Translations under genes and position numbers: made by a program | In this document: in pieces, positions 1 through 10,518 of the stretch | How positions within the stretch are numbered: the first letter of the stretch is position 1 | How the letters are laid out: each line of letters begins with the position of its first letter | Assembly: GCF_032854445.1 (NCBI RefSeq) | Contig: NC_088295.1 | Coordinates: 53,303,249 to 53,367,248 of the forward strand | Length of the DNA: 64,000 nucleotides | Source: Liolophura sinensis | Taxonomy: Eukaryota > Mollusca > Polyplacophora > Chitonida > Chitonidae | Reading direction: 5' to 3' | The notes under the pieces: generated by a model | Told to the model about the DNA's origin: nothing | Seen by the model: only the letters and a program-made list of their open reading frames with translations | Databases searched by the model: none

Positions 1-723
1 AAGACAGGTGTGCCACGTGAACTGCTCTCTTGATTTGCCAGTCGTTTAGGTGTGACCACCGGGCTGGGGCGAATGGGCCTCCTAAAGGGGACCTCAGCTG
101 TGGTTTCCCTGATGTTCCTATACCGCATCTGTGATAGACTGGAATGTTGCCTCTCCACATGTCTCCGTACATCTGACAGGCGCTCAGACGAATAACTACA
201 CAGCTCCCAACTATGTTTCTGCTTGCGGTGTTTAGCAGAGATATGCTCTGCCATTTCCTCTGAAGAGTTAAATATCTCGACGCAAAACGGACACTTAGCT
301 ACAGGGTGCTGCACGACAGACTTCACTCTGACCATTTCTGCATGCGGTCTCCGTGACTGTTCACTCTGTCTGGCTGGAATCGAAGGAGCCTTGGCTTTTA
401 TGCTCTCATTAGTCACGTGGTACACACAGAAAGCCTCAAGGTACCCAGGGCGTCTGCGGATTCTGTTGCCTGGCCCTCCAGAAGTTCCGATTGCAGCGTC
501 TGTGCTGAGGGGCTCTCCACGGTCAACTTCAACTGTTGGTTCCCGTACTACCGGCTGGTATTCATATATAACTTCGGGTCTCTGGTGGCTCTTATTTGTG
601 TCTGATATTTCTGTGGGTCGGATGTAGGCTTTCAGTCGATCCGCATGGACTACCTTCGCTTTCTTTCCCATCTGAACTCGGTAGGTGGCGTCACTGTATT
701 TGTTCAGGGTGGTATACAGCCCG
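1..723 (-). pseudogene. Integrase C-terminal extension with two C2H2-like zinc fingers
   Basis: After the stop at 724-726 the same frame stays open to the window edge, about 240 codons. The first 40 residues complete the GPY/F-type module (TGLYTTLNKYSDATYRV, then VVHADRLKAYI). A disordered linker follows, then two finger-like units. The first, at about 225-290, is C-x2-C-x12-H-x4-H, beginning CPFCVEIF. The second, at about 150-215, has the same spacing and the finger phrase SERLSDVRRHVERQH, but its first cysteine position is tryptophan. The fingers may help choose or bind target DNA; this is inference. Confidence 0.7.
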
Positions 724-726
724 GTC

Positions 727-1806
727 TACCATTTCTGCAGCTTTGGTGACAATCCCTTCTTTCTCTGTGGAGTAAACAGCCAAATTTGGTCCCCAACTTG
801 AAATCTTTGCCACTTCAACTTAGTGCCATAACGACGTTTCTGTTTGTGCAAGGCAAATCCTAGGTGTTCTCGAGCTAGCTCGTGGACAGTCTGCAGGTTC
901 TCCCCTAACTTGTCAGTATAACCTTTATGCGAGAGCTCCGTCCGTCCAGGAGGTGATCCAGTTTCTAATTCGGCCGGTAATGTAACCTCCCGCCCCAGGA
1001 AGATATAATTTGGAGAAAATTTCGTCGTCTCATGATCTGCGACCCGGTATGCCATGCACAGGAGTTGTAGATCTTTATCCCAATCTTTCTGATTTGTGGA
1101 CACGTATGAGCTTAACATATTCTGTAACGTGCGGTTCATGCGCTCTACCATGCCGTCTGACTGGGCATGATACGGAGTAGTCCGTGTTTTGCGGATATCC
1201 AACATATCCCTCAACCGTGTCATCAACCGAGATTCAAAATGACTCCCTTGGTCCGAATGAATGATTCTCGGTACCCCAAAGCGGCAAACTACTTCGTCGA
1301 CCAGCACTCTAGCGACAGTTTCCGCCTGCATGTTAGGCAAAGCATGCGCCTCTACCCATTTGCTGAAATAGTCTTGAATCACTAGGATGTACATATTCCC
1401 GTTCACTGTCTTGGGTAATGGCCCCATTAGGTCCATCGCTATTCTCTCCATAGGCGCCCCGGAGCTCGTTAGTTGCATTGGTGCACGTGTTCGTTTTCCA
1501 TAAGGTTTCTTTTGGGCGCAAGTGGCACAAGATTCACACCATTTGTGGACATCTCGCTGGAGGCCAAACCAGTAGAATTTATGCCGGATCTTACTGATTG
1601 TTTTCGCAACTCCCAAGTGCCCACCTGCAGGAGAATTGTGACTCATTTCCAGGACTTTATTACGAAGGGAAAGCGGAACGACTAGCTGGTGTCTAGAGTG
1701 GCGGCTGTTTTCCTCAAACCACTTACGACACAAAATACCATCTTTCAGGAACAGTCGGTCCCATTGTGCCCAGTAAGATTTGACCTCCGGTTTCAGACAA
1801 GAAATG
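727..1806 (-). pseudogene. pol: Gypsy integrase (HHCC and DDE core)
   Basis: The HHCC zinc-binding module is present as H-x-N-S-PAGGHLG followed by CESCATCAQKK. The catalytic core follows with DLMGPLP, IHSDQGSHFES and a C-terminal glutamate in the SDGMVERMNRTL segment. The C-terminal part KLKWQRFQVGDQIWLF matches the start of the GPY/F-type module. A stop codon at 724-726 interrupts this module where the family normally has tryptophan. The open frame resumes directly after it. Confidence 0.92.
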
Positions 1807-2061
1807 CTATCCCAGTTCGGCTAGCAGCTCTTTTCGTGTGACACAATATTGTCGTTCGCTCTTCGTAAGTGTCCTACTTCCGTACGCCACCACACGCTCT
1901 ACGCCAGCTGTGCATTGCAATAGGACCGTGCCTATGCCATTGTTGCATGCGCCAGTGTCCAGAATGAATGTTTCTGCAAAATTCGGGTGGGCCAACACAG
2001 GGGTAGTGGTTAAAGCAGCCTTCAATTTTTCAAACGCCGCTTCGCAATCCGACGTCCACAA
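1807..2061 (-). pseudogene. pol: Gypsy RNase H, N-terminal part only
   Basis: The start WTSDCEAAFEKLKAAL and the segment FILDTGACNNGIGTVLLQ match the gypsy RNase H fold, with its first aspartate. The frame is shifted relative to the reverse transcriptase near 2060. It ends after KELLAEL, where the family normally continues for over 100 residues with the TDH segment. The next recognisable sequence is already the integrase N-terminus, so roughly 400 bp appear deleted at about 1810. Confidence 0.85.
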
Positions 2062-2062
2062 A

Positions 2063-3693
2063 AGGGTCTATGTTTCTCTGTGAGTCTATGTAGGGGTACC
2101 GCAATGCTTGCAAACGACTTGACAAACTTCCTGTAATAGGATGCTAGGCCCAGAAAGCTGAGCACCTCAGTCGCGCTCGTTGGACGAGGCCAATCACGGA
2201 CAGCCGTGACTTTATCTGGGCAAGGCCCAATACCCTTCTGGTTAACGACATATCCGAGGAAAGTGACGTCTCGGGCGAATACAAAGCACTTGTTATGCTT
2301 AAGACGTAACCCTGTCTGTTGCAACCTCTGCAAAACGCCCTCTAACCTTGCCAAATGTTCTCCAAAGTTCCGTCCAAACACTAGGATATCATCAAGGTAG
2401 ATGAGACATGTCTCCCATCTTAAGCCAGCGCACAACGTTCAAACGTGCTGGGAGCATTACATCAGCCAAATGGCAGTGATGAGTAGTGAAAGCTGTCTTC
2501 GGCCTATCGACAGGATTCATCTCTACCTGCCAGTATCCACTCCGAAGATCCATGGTGGAAAACAGAACGGATCCGGCAAGGGCGTCAAGAGAATCATCCA
2601 GTCTAGGGAGAGGATATGCGTCCTTGACCGTCACCTGGTTCAACCGGTGGTAGTCCACACAAAAGCGAAGACTACCATCTTTTTTCCTGACGGGTATAAC
2701 GGGGGAAGCCAAGGGGCTGTTCGACGGCCTTATTATGCCGCGTTCTAACATGCTGTCGACCTGTTTACTTACCTCCGCTCTTATTAGAGGAGAGACTCGC
2801 CTTGGCTGTTGCTTTAGCGGCCTAGCGTTACCGGTGTCTATTGTGTGTTGAAAGACGTCCGTGCGTCCCAGGGCTTCGTCGGCGTACGCAAACACATGTC
2901 TGTACTTTTGAAGCAGTTTTTCGGCCTGTGTCTTTTCTAATGGCGTTAAATTCTCTTGAAATCGTTGAATCATGTCCTTATTGGCTGATTGAGATGCGAC
3001 GTTCTCCTGCTCGTACAACCCTTGGCTAAATGGTACCACAGCTCGTATGGGTTCCAGATAAGCTGTGGTGGTTCCTTTATAGAGCAGTACTGGTTCAGCA
3101 CCAAGATTCGCCAACCGCAATGGCACCGTTACGTCTGGACGTGGCGATACCAGAGATGTGGCAACAAGAATTTCCCCTAAAGAGGACAACTTCTCGGCTG
3201 GTTCTACTAGGCCGAACATCAGATCATCAGACGATCGCTGCAGTTGGCAGCTAACAACAGCCTCATGCCTTGCCGGTATGGTGATGCTTTCTCTCAATGA
3301 TACTCTATTGCAAGTATGGCTGTCTCTCTCTAATAGGTTAACCCATTTCCGTCCAAACTTCATGGATCCATTTTCCAAATCCGACATGCACTTGTTTTCC
3401 CTCAGGAAGTCAAGACCGTGTATTCCTTGCCCACTGACTGCTGCCACTACAGCTTCGTGTCTAGTTTTCTGCCCAGAGAAATCTATTTCGAAACATCCAA
3501 ACCCTTTGGTTTCCAGTGGTGTCCCGTCAGCTAATACCAGTGTTTTCGACATCTTCTCCAGCTCTGGTCTGTCGGCTGGCGATAGTTTTTCGAAAAGATC
3601 ATTCGACAGGATGGTAACCGAAGCACATGTGTCCACGACAAAGTCAGCTTCTGTACCGTTGACGATAACACGAACGGCAAATCCTCTGTCCAC
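2063..3693 (-). pseudogene. pol: Gypsy pol: aspartic protease and reverse transcriptase
   Basis: The protease core reads FVVDTCASVTILS near 3640-3600. The usual D-T-G/S-A motif has cysteine at its third position, so the active-site loop looks damaged. The reverse transcriptase follows with SPLASPVIPVRKKDGSLRFC and the D-x-R-SGYWQ motif near 2480-2510. Around 2435-2475 a small deletion, an in-frame stop and a frameshift interrupt it. The next frame carries the catalytic box IYLDDILVFG near 2380-2410 and a normal connection region to about 2063. The family makes element DNA from RNA; this copy cannot encode an intact enzyme. Confidence 0.92.
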
Positions 3694-4099
3694 GTTGGCT
3701 AACGACCCCCGCCAAGTTTAACTTCCTTCAAGGAAGATAATGTTGACTTCTGGGATGTCGAATGACGGGTTCTGCCCCCCGTTGAATTATTATTTGCACA
3801 ATCTCGTCGGAAATGCCTCTCTTCGCCACACTGATAACACTTGGATGAACCCGGCATTCTTTCCCTTCTGCCAGTCTTTTTATGTGAATTGGACGGTCCA
3901 TCTTTGCTTTGAGCCAAGATATCCTTGACGATTTCTGCAATTTTTGTCTCGCAGTCCTTTCTCGTCATTCTCCTGGTTTGACTCTACGGCTCTGACACGA
4001 GTTGTCTTTCCACCTCTGCGTTCTTCTGCCTTCTGACATGCGTCAAGCTCGACAGCTAACTGAAGAGTTTCGTCAAAATTCTTGGGCCTGGTCCTTATT

Positions 4100-5523
4100 G
4101 AAAGAATATCGTCGTTAATTGTCTCGGTATTTACTAAAACAGGTCACCGTTACTTTTACGTCAGAAGCAATAAGGCTTTCTTTTGATCTACTCTTTATAA
4201 AGGTTACCACTCATGGGATGTTACATTATTTATTGAAATTACTTGAATTTCTCATTAATAACATCTATGTGAAATTCGGAGATACCATTTACCAACAGTG
4301 CATAGGTATTCCAATGGGTACCAATTGTGCGCTTCTTTTGGCAGACCTATACCTGTTTTCATATGAATACGACTGTATGCAGAAATTACTTAAAAGTAAT
4401 ATCTTTAAAGCTCGATCCTTTTCATTTACCAAACGGTATATTGATGATCTACTGGCGTTAAATAATCCCCATATTGCTGAAGCGGTGAAGGAAATCTATC
4501 CGCCTTCATTGGATTTAAAGGAGACAACAGACAGTCCTGATGGTACATCTTATTTGGATCTATATCTGTACAAAGACGGACAAGGTCTCCTTTCACGCCG
4601 CCTTTACGACAAAAGGGATAATTTCAATTTTGATATTGTAAATTGTCCTTATTTAGATAGCAACATACCAAAGGGTCCTGCATATGGCGTATACATATGT
4701 TGTAGCATTTGTCAGATCTTGCGTTAATTGTGATGACTTTAATCTGTGTCACAAGTTGCTAGTTCAAAAACTAGTTTGTCAAGGATACTCCATCAAACGC
4801 CTTCATTCTAAGTTTCTCAAATTTTACAATGAGTATAACACTCTCGTTGGCAGGTATGGACAGAGCGTTCAGAATCTCTGGCGATCTGCATTGTGATCAA
4901 CCACATAGACGGCGCTGTTATCCCTATGTACATACCTATCACGTACATGGTATTTCACAACATGGATGGCGCTGGTTGCCCAGTGTAACCGTCTATCTTG
5001 TATGTCATGTGTAACATCATAGATGGCGCCTCTTGTAGCATGAGATCTTTACATATTAAAGGGAAAGACGTAATCGTCCGTTACTTTTGAATCATAATCT
5101 GATCGGTTAGGGTCTGTAACGCTCGTCATTTTCAAACTGTATCTAATACCGCTTAACCTGGGACTAGGGGACGTAAAGGTAGCCATGCTAATTACATCAG
5201 CATGATGCCTTTATGAACAGTTGCAATTAAAGCGCGACTGAGATACTTGTTTAGCTGTTATTTGACATGGAACCCATTCACGGACTACGAATTTGAACTT
5301 TGATATGGAATTCATGCCTTGAATATTCATTGTCTGCCCAGCATCATTGAAAACTGATGACCGCTTCTCTCTTGTGTGTTATTTCTTATTTGTATAATTT
5401 CTTACATACCTTTGTCTTCGGGAGTTAGTGTTAAACGTTGTTGTGGAAATGGATCTTGCGATAATCGACTTGGAACGCCCTTTACGGACAACGAATGGTA
5501 TAGGAATGTCGGACTTTTGACGC
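4100..5523 (+). mobile_element. Penelope-like or related reverse-transcriptase element nested in gag
   Basis: This block splits the capsid-like part of gag (resuming near 4095 on one side and ending near 5527 on the other) and runs in the opposite orientation. It contains a reverse-transcriptase core and a 3' tail without a clear gene. A short match, CTTAT, occurs at both junctions and may be a trace of the target duplication; this is weak. The 5' part of the inserted element is missing, as in a 5'-truncated retroinsertion. The tail repeats the short phrase A-T-(A/G)-GA-(C/T)-GGCGC three times between 4899 and 5035. Confidence 0.7.
4119..4896 (+). pseudogene. Reverse transcriptase fragment, probably Penelope-like
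   Basis: The frame carries QQCIGIPMGTNCALLLADL followed about 40 residues later by RYIDDLLALNN, the second holding the Y-x-DD catalytic motif. A conserved tail with SYLDLYLYKD and YDKRDNFNF follows. A frameshift near 4690-4700 moves the rest of the domain, through VGRYGQSVQNLWR, into another frame, where it ends at about 4896. The fingers subdomain is missing and no endonuclease domain was seen. I recognise the RT type but not the exact clade. Confidence 0.75.
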
Positions 5524-6435
5524 TTATATTTGTACCCTCAGTCTCATCTCTGGGTCAGTCACAGCTTCTATGAACCGGTCTTTGGCCAGTGTATCCAAAA
5601 CCTCCCCTGGGGTGTTAGGGTAACTTAGTGTGACCAGCCTACGTATGGCCTGACCAAGTTCAAGGAGGGTTTCTTCCGGTTTCCGTCGCCTTCCACGCAG
5701 TTCAGATTTGTACAGCTCTTCCATGTTCGTCGGTGCAAATCTCTGACGTAAAGAGTTTACCAAACTTGAATAACTGGCTTTTGTTCCTCCACTGACAAAA
5801 GCTAGAATTGCCTGGGCGGGTCCCCTTAGACTAATGGCCAAATACAGCCCTAGCTGCTCATCTGTCCAGCCATTTATTTCCGCACATGCGTCAAAGTAAG
5901 TGTGGTAATCTATCCACGGGGATGATCCATCAGTAGCTGGGATAACCAAAGGCTTTCGTGTAAATAGAGGATTCCTAAGGGATTCCCCTCTCGCGTCTCA
6001 CCTCTTCCGGTCCCGATAATTCCACCCGTCCTCGTGGCTCCCGGGAGATCGCCGACAACTCTCCCACTAATTGCGTCAGCCTCCTATTGGTTGTAGCTAT
6101 TTCGTGGTCTAAATCTCCTACAACTCAGTCCAGCACCACCTGACAGATGAGGATGAGTACTTGACGGCGCTTGTCGGGAAGGTGCGTCCATTTCACTTCT
6201 TTCCGCATGAACTGGAATGGCAGACGTTCTTTCCCGTTCACCAAGGAAATCGTACAAGCCGGTCCGGCGTCCTATACCCGAATCAGTCGACACCCGCCGA
6301 CGTCTTTGAGTCACGTTTTTTGCAGAAAGGATCCACTCTCGTGTTCTTCTCTGTCGCTACTACGCAGTAGTTCACGCAGTGCGCTATCCATAGTTAGCGA
6401 TTCAAACCAATCTACACTGCGTCACCGACGATCTA

Positions 6436-6455
6436 ATCCCACTGCTGCCACCAAA
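6436..6455 (-). other. Primer-binding-like site next to the 5' LTR
   Basis: Just inside the LTR the minus strand reads TGGTGGCAGCAGTGG. This is where a tRNA 3' end would anneal to prime first-strand synthesis, and TGG is the expected start of such a site. The tRNA species was not identified. Confidence 0.5.
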
Positions 6456-6457
6456 TG

Positions 6458-7007
6458 TGTTACGGAGCCAGGTAACACAATATTATAAGGATCGTCCATA
6501 AAGCTTAATCCCCAGGGACAGACTTGTTTCGAGCAGGGGCTCCCGAGATTGATAGACGAACCAGAACATGCTGGATAAGTTTGCGACAGTTTTTTGAAGA
6601 TATATATATACAGAGAGGTAATGCGTACGCACCGGCGTGAGCACTCAGTCCGGCCCTCGTAATCAGGGCAGAAGCTGGCGTGATAAGCTCCGATAGCCTT
6701 CGGCAGGCTGTAAGCTTCGTTTAATACCCGCCAGGCGTTATTCAGGACTTTGCCTCAGTATCCTTACTCAGGAAGAGAGACGAGTTCTCCGAGCGAGCTC
6801 TGCAAGAACTGCCAATGTACAGCTTGACACGGCCTTATATAGGGCAAATCACGTGGTATAGTAACACAAGTAATGACATCTAGTGGTTCATTTACAGGGG
6901 AGATAACCCATACAAAGGAATTACAAAACAGTGGAGCATTCATTCACAAAACATATTATTGTAAACAACATAATACAAACATTTAATAATAATACGGAAA
7001 TATAACA
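6458..7007 (-). repeat. 5' LTR of the gypsy element
   Basis: Read on the minus strand the segment begins TGTTA and ends TAACA, the short inverted termini typical of LTRs. It is about 550 bp, holds a TATA box, and is followed within a few bases by a primer-binding-like site. Its partner LTR is outside the window, so the boundaries rest on the terminal motif and the primer site and have not been checked by LTR-LTR alignment. Confidence 0.75.
6833..6841 (-). promoter_or_regulatory. TATA box of the LTR promoter
   Basis: The minus strand reads TATATAAGG inside the LTR, with the gag leader downstream. Position and consensus fit an LTR core promoter. Whether it is still active cannot be judged. Confidence 0.5.
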
Positions 7008-7623
7008 GTAGGTCCACTACATCAACAGTTCAAGCAGTGGAAGAAATATTCTTCCAGTCTAACCAGTTTCCGAGAAAACTACATTTATCACTTGGACCTT
7101 CATCGCCGAAGTAAACAACTTCTATAGGCCATAGGCTACTGTTTACACTATTATACGGAAAACACCTTCGACGTTAGAGATCTAGAGTAAACGTGACGTC
7201 ACCGTGCTCTCGATAATGGAGAAGTGCTGAAGCTGTGTGAAGACGAAGTTTCATTAAAGCTTTACTGGGTTGGAAAAAGTTCTAATAAAATGTTTAATGC
7301 GGGTTTACGATACTTTCAATGGTAATCTTTCAGCGGACATAAACTTTAGTTAGGTGCTGTCTTTCACTTTATAGGGAAAGGAAACCATATAATTGAAGTA
7401 AGCTTTAGCATAAAGACCATTAAAACCTATCTGAACTGTATAAACTGTATCTGAAAACTTCTTGACTTATTTTTTTCAGATGTTTTTTTTCATCATTGAA
7501 TGCCACCAAATTGTAGACTGTAAGTTTGTCTTTATGAACCATATGGGTAAAGTATGCCGCCAAAGCCATCACACAACTTTTTCTCCACCTTTATCTATGC
7601 TTGTGTTATCTCTGTATCCACAG
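7008..7623. other. No gene seen
   Basis: AT-rich sequence flanking the LTR. No open frame with family similarity, RNA gene or long repeat was recognised. Confidence 0.5.
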
Positions 7624-7714
7624 CTGTCAGATAGAGGGTTACCTGTGACAAACCCGGCCCCTGTGGAAGCGCACCTCCAGGATCTCCAACCGCGCCGTAC
7701 TAATGCTAATCAAT
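7624..7714 (+). CDS. Orphan exon-like segment, product unknown
   Basis: A 91-bp open stretch is bounded by a good acceptor (TGTATCCACAG) and a good donor (AAT|GTGAGT). It reads LSDRGLPVTNPAPVEAHL and onward to NANQ, with more G+C than its flanks. I recognise no family and found no partner exon nearby. It could be a lone exon of a gene with long introns or a chance fit. Confidence 0.3.
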
Positions 7715-9640
7715 GTGAGTACCTTATCTTTCTGAACATTTTCAGTATGATGTCTAAAGCTGGTTGTACGTGTACGTGGATGTATGTACGCACATATGTT
7801 ACATTAAAACTATAAAATAAAATTGTCGTCTTTTCTGCGGGCCGTCTTTCCTTCTTGATCCATTAAATAACCTGCAATCGTGGACCTTTGTAATTCACGT
7901 GTTGTTTATTCATTTCGTTCTGCGCCGTCTTTTGTTTTCCTGACTGTTCCTGTCCGACTTTTAGCGCGACCGGTTTTACCGATGCTTCCATTACTCAGGT
8001 TGTACCATTCTGTACAACAGTAGGTCGTAGATCCAAAAGATGGCATTTGGAATCTTGATTTCAGCATATTTGACGAACGTTCTTTACATTGGTTTCATTG
8101 TTTTTTTCCCTTAAAGAACGTTCTTAAAAATAAAAAGAAGAAAGCCATTCTCCTTCTAAGGAATACCAGATCGTATTTGGTCGCAGTTACGTAAAGGCGC
8201 GTTTGGCGGTATGATTTACCATGAATGCTACTGTACAAGGTCTGTGCCCAAGAGTACTTGTAAAGTGTCGCTCGAGCATGTGCCGTGTATCTGCCGCGAG
8301 ACCGACTAAAAAGAATACCATTCTGAGGTTAACCAAACCACCGGCGAACAAGACCCGTTTTCAAACCATATATCATCTGTGGACTACGTCATTTGAGTTT
8401 CCGGTGTCGCAGTTGACTGACGAAGCCGAGAGTGCTTATTTGCCAAAGCATCGATTCTGATTTAAAACATAAACTAAAATGACTGTTGATTCCAGGAAAA
8501 TGGATATTGCCAGATTTAAAATGAGCGTGTTTTGGAACGGTGTGATTTTCAGGTCATTGTGTCTGACAACATAAATATGGTGCAAGGTGCCAAGGGGAAC
8601 TTCATACACACCTAAATATATTTCATTGGGATAAGGGGCGATTAGGAAAGAATTTGTTTGGGACGGTAGGAAAATAGAAATAATTTCCAGCACACATGTT
8701 TGACGTAATTATAAACTCAATGTTGTAAAACTGAACAACAAGCAAACAGTTGAAAACTGGCAAAAATCCAATTACCACAGAAATTGTTGTTTGGCGAAGG
8801 GCTGTAGGACAAAAACTATCCTATCGTCTCTCATTCTTAAATGTGAAACGTTATAATTAAATTTATTTGTCAACTTACGATGCTAATAAAATTACCAGAA
8901 AAAGGGTACGAAGTGTGTTTTAGATACAACGAGAGGTGGATTTCCCGCAATATGTTTTTAATGCAAAGTGATATTCATCAGCCTCGATGTGACCTGCATA
9001 TCATTAACGACAAATGCGAGACTACATGTTACCGATAACGGTAGCACTCTTGCCATACCACCAACTCTGAATTATCAATGAGGTCGCGTGTTCGAACCTA
9101 TCTTCTGCTGACCCAGTCACTAATTTTGCATGCCGTTCATGCCGCATGATATGTGTTACAATGGTCAAGATATATGACCATTATGTGGCGAATAACGCTC
9201 AATGCGCTTTCTCAAATGGGCACTGCAAGTGAGAGATATGATCGACCTATACTGTCGAACACTTCCAGTCACTTTCTCCAATGGTTTTTTCATCCACTGG
9301 GGCGGAAAAGGGGGCGAGGTGGCAGGCTGGAACATACAGCTACGCCCTGTTACGTACCAAACTGCCATGAGACAGGGCGTGTTTTCGCAAATGGTGGGAT
9401 ACGTGCCGTGAAAACGTGAAGGGAAATGCTGGAAACTATCCAAACGGGCTGTCGTGTACCAGTGCCAGTTTTCTCCATCCCACGACTTGGTTTTACCTAA
9501 AGAACGTACCTTTACTATTCTTTGCAGGCCAGTCTGATGGCAACATATTTATTGTGCTACCTGAACCGAATGCCATGCTGGCATGACAATCGGAGTAATA
9601 AGTATATCTTCATGCTACTATTTTTACAAAGAAGAGTAAT
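7715..9640. other. No gene seen; one short inverted repeat
   Basis: Mixed intergenic-type DNA. A 12-bp perfect inverted repeat (GAACGTTCTTTA and its complement) lies at about 8074-8127. Near 9080-9100 a GTGTTCGAACC phrase resembles a tRNA B box and may be a SINE relic. No coding frame is convincing. Confidence 0.45.
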
Positions 9641-9704
9641 GAGGTAACTCCAACAAAACATACAAGGCGATGGTGTATCACGTATGTTTTGTTGGAGTTG
9701 TCTC
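9641..9704. repeat. Inverted repeat (23-bp arms)
   Basis: Arms 9641-9663 and 9682-9704 are complementary except at two positions, with an 18-bp loop. About 50 bp downstream a near-copy of the right arm's tail (GTTGCAGTTGCCTCAATACT) recurs at 9754, suggesting a small hairpin element. Confidence 0.65.
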
Positions 9705-9823
9705 AATACTTTGCTGAGCCAGACATAGAATCCTGCATCGCCTGGTATCTATTGTTGCAGTTGCCTCAATACTGCACTTTGTGAAACTTGTCAGTGGAAA
9801 TGGAAATATCACCGGCTTTATTT

Positions 9824-9860
9824 ACCAGTTATATATATTTTTTTTATATATATAACTGGT
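9824..9860. repeat. Palindromic hairpin with 14-bp perfect arms
   Basis: ACCAGTTATATATA (9824-9837) is the exact reverse complement of 9847-9860, separated by nine bases, mostly T. It can form a cruciform or RNA hairpin. No gene lies next to it. Confidence 0.75.
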
Positions 9861-10427
9861 GTTTTAAGTTGTTTTCGAAATGGGTCTCCAGGTCATGGAC
9901 TTGGAACACCTCTTCATGGCATGCGAGCCAAATGTCGGGCTTTGCGCTTAGATTCAAGCTAGAAAGAAACATGAAGGATGTTATAGTTCTGACCTGACTC
10001 GGGATTGATCCCAGGACCCGTTTACGGTGTGGACACGATCGGTTCAGTTATGGTACTCCACGGGCAAAAGCTAGTGATAAAAGCTGTTATCCAATCCTGT
10101 GCAGTAAAAACAAAAACATAGGTATAATCAGGAATTATGTCACTGTTTCTGTACGTTGTGTAACTGTGCGTAAAGCCGGAGGAAGTTCAAAACCTCAAAC
10201 AAGCTGGTGGTGAACATTTTAATCCTTTGTGTTGCACGGGGACAAGTGGCTGAGTTCTTTGTAAGAGGAATTTCAGAACTCTCTGTTACAGTCCCTAAAC
10301 CACTAGTTGAACTAACAATCGATCCACAGATAGTGATGGAAAGTGTTCCCGTACGATAATTCTGGTTTCGCGACGCAAGTAATTATGGGCCACCTCTCTT
10401 AGTCTTCACGTGGATCTCAAATCTTAC

Positions 10428-10518
10428 CCCAGCCTTTTGTGTGTTTTCCACATGTTTGAAGTAAAACACGATGTAAGTTCGCCACCAGGGACCCGTCCAC
10501 CCATCTGGAGATTCCTCC
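10428..10518 (-). CDS. Orphan exon-like segment, product unknown
   Basis: On the minus strand an acceptor with a strong pyrimidine tract (TTTTCTTTTCAG) opens a 91-bp frame ending at GGG|GTAAGA. After one leading base it encodes 30 residues including GWTGPWWRTYIVFYFKHVEN. The aromatic-rich sequence between two good splice sites looks like real coding sequence. I do not recognise the family and no neighbouring exon could be joined. Confidence 0.4.

Larger units (their letters stand above)
3699..6391 (-). pseudogene. gag: Ty3/gypsy gag, frameshifted and split by an insertion
   Basis: A likely start codon lies at 6391, but that frame stops within about 27 codons, so the N-terminus is already broken. 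The best capsid-like stretch is 5524-5949, a retrotransposon gag-type domain with the W-x-D-E-Q-LG-LYLA and L-x-QRFAP patterns. The frame is then cut by about 1.4 kb of foreign sequence (about 4100-5523) and resumes near 4095. A further frameshift near 3968 precedes a CCHC zinc knuckle, CYQCGEERHFRRDC, encoded around 3815-3860. Such knuckles bind the element RNA. No functional product is expected. Confidence 0.85.
1..7007 (-). mobile_element. Degenerate Ty3/gypsy LTR retrotransposon, 3' end off the window
   Basis: Minus-strand order is LTR, primer-binding-like site, gag with a CCHC zinc knuckle, protease, reverse transcriptase, RNase H, then integrase. That order (RNase H before integrase) is the Ty3/gypsy arrangement. 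The copy is dead: gag is broken by frameshifts and by a nested reverse-transcriptase element, pol has several frameshifts, part of RNase H is deleted, and a stop interrupts the integrase C-terminus. The 5' LTR is visible at 6458-7007. The 3' LTR and target-site duplication cannot be seen because the element runs off the left edge. Confidence 0.93.

Noticed and set aside
9153-9443. Overlapping frames of about 90 codons on both strands
   Set aside because: Equal openness on both strands, no recognised domain and no splice context suggest chance.
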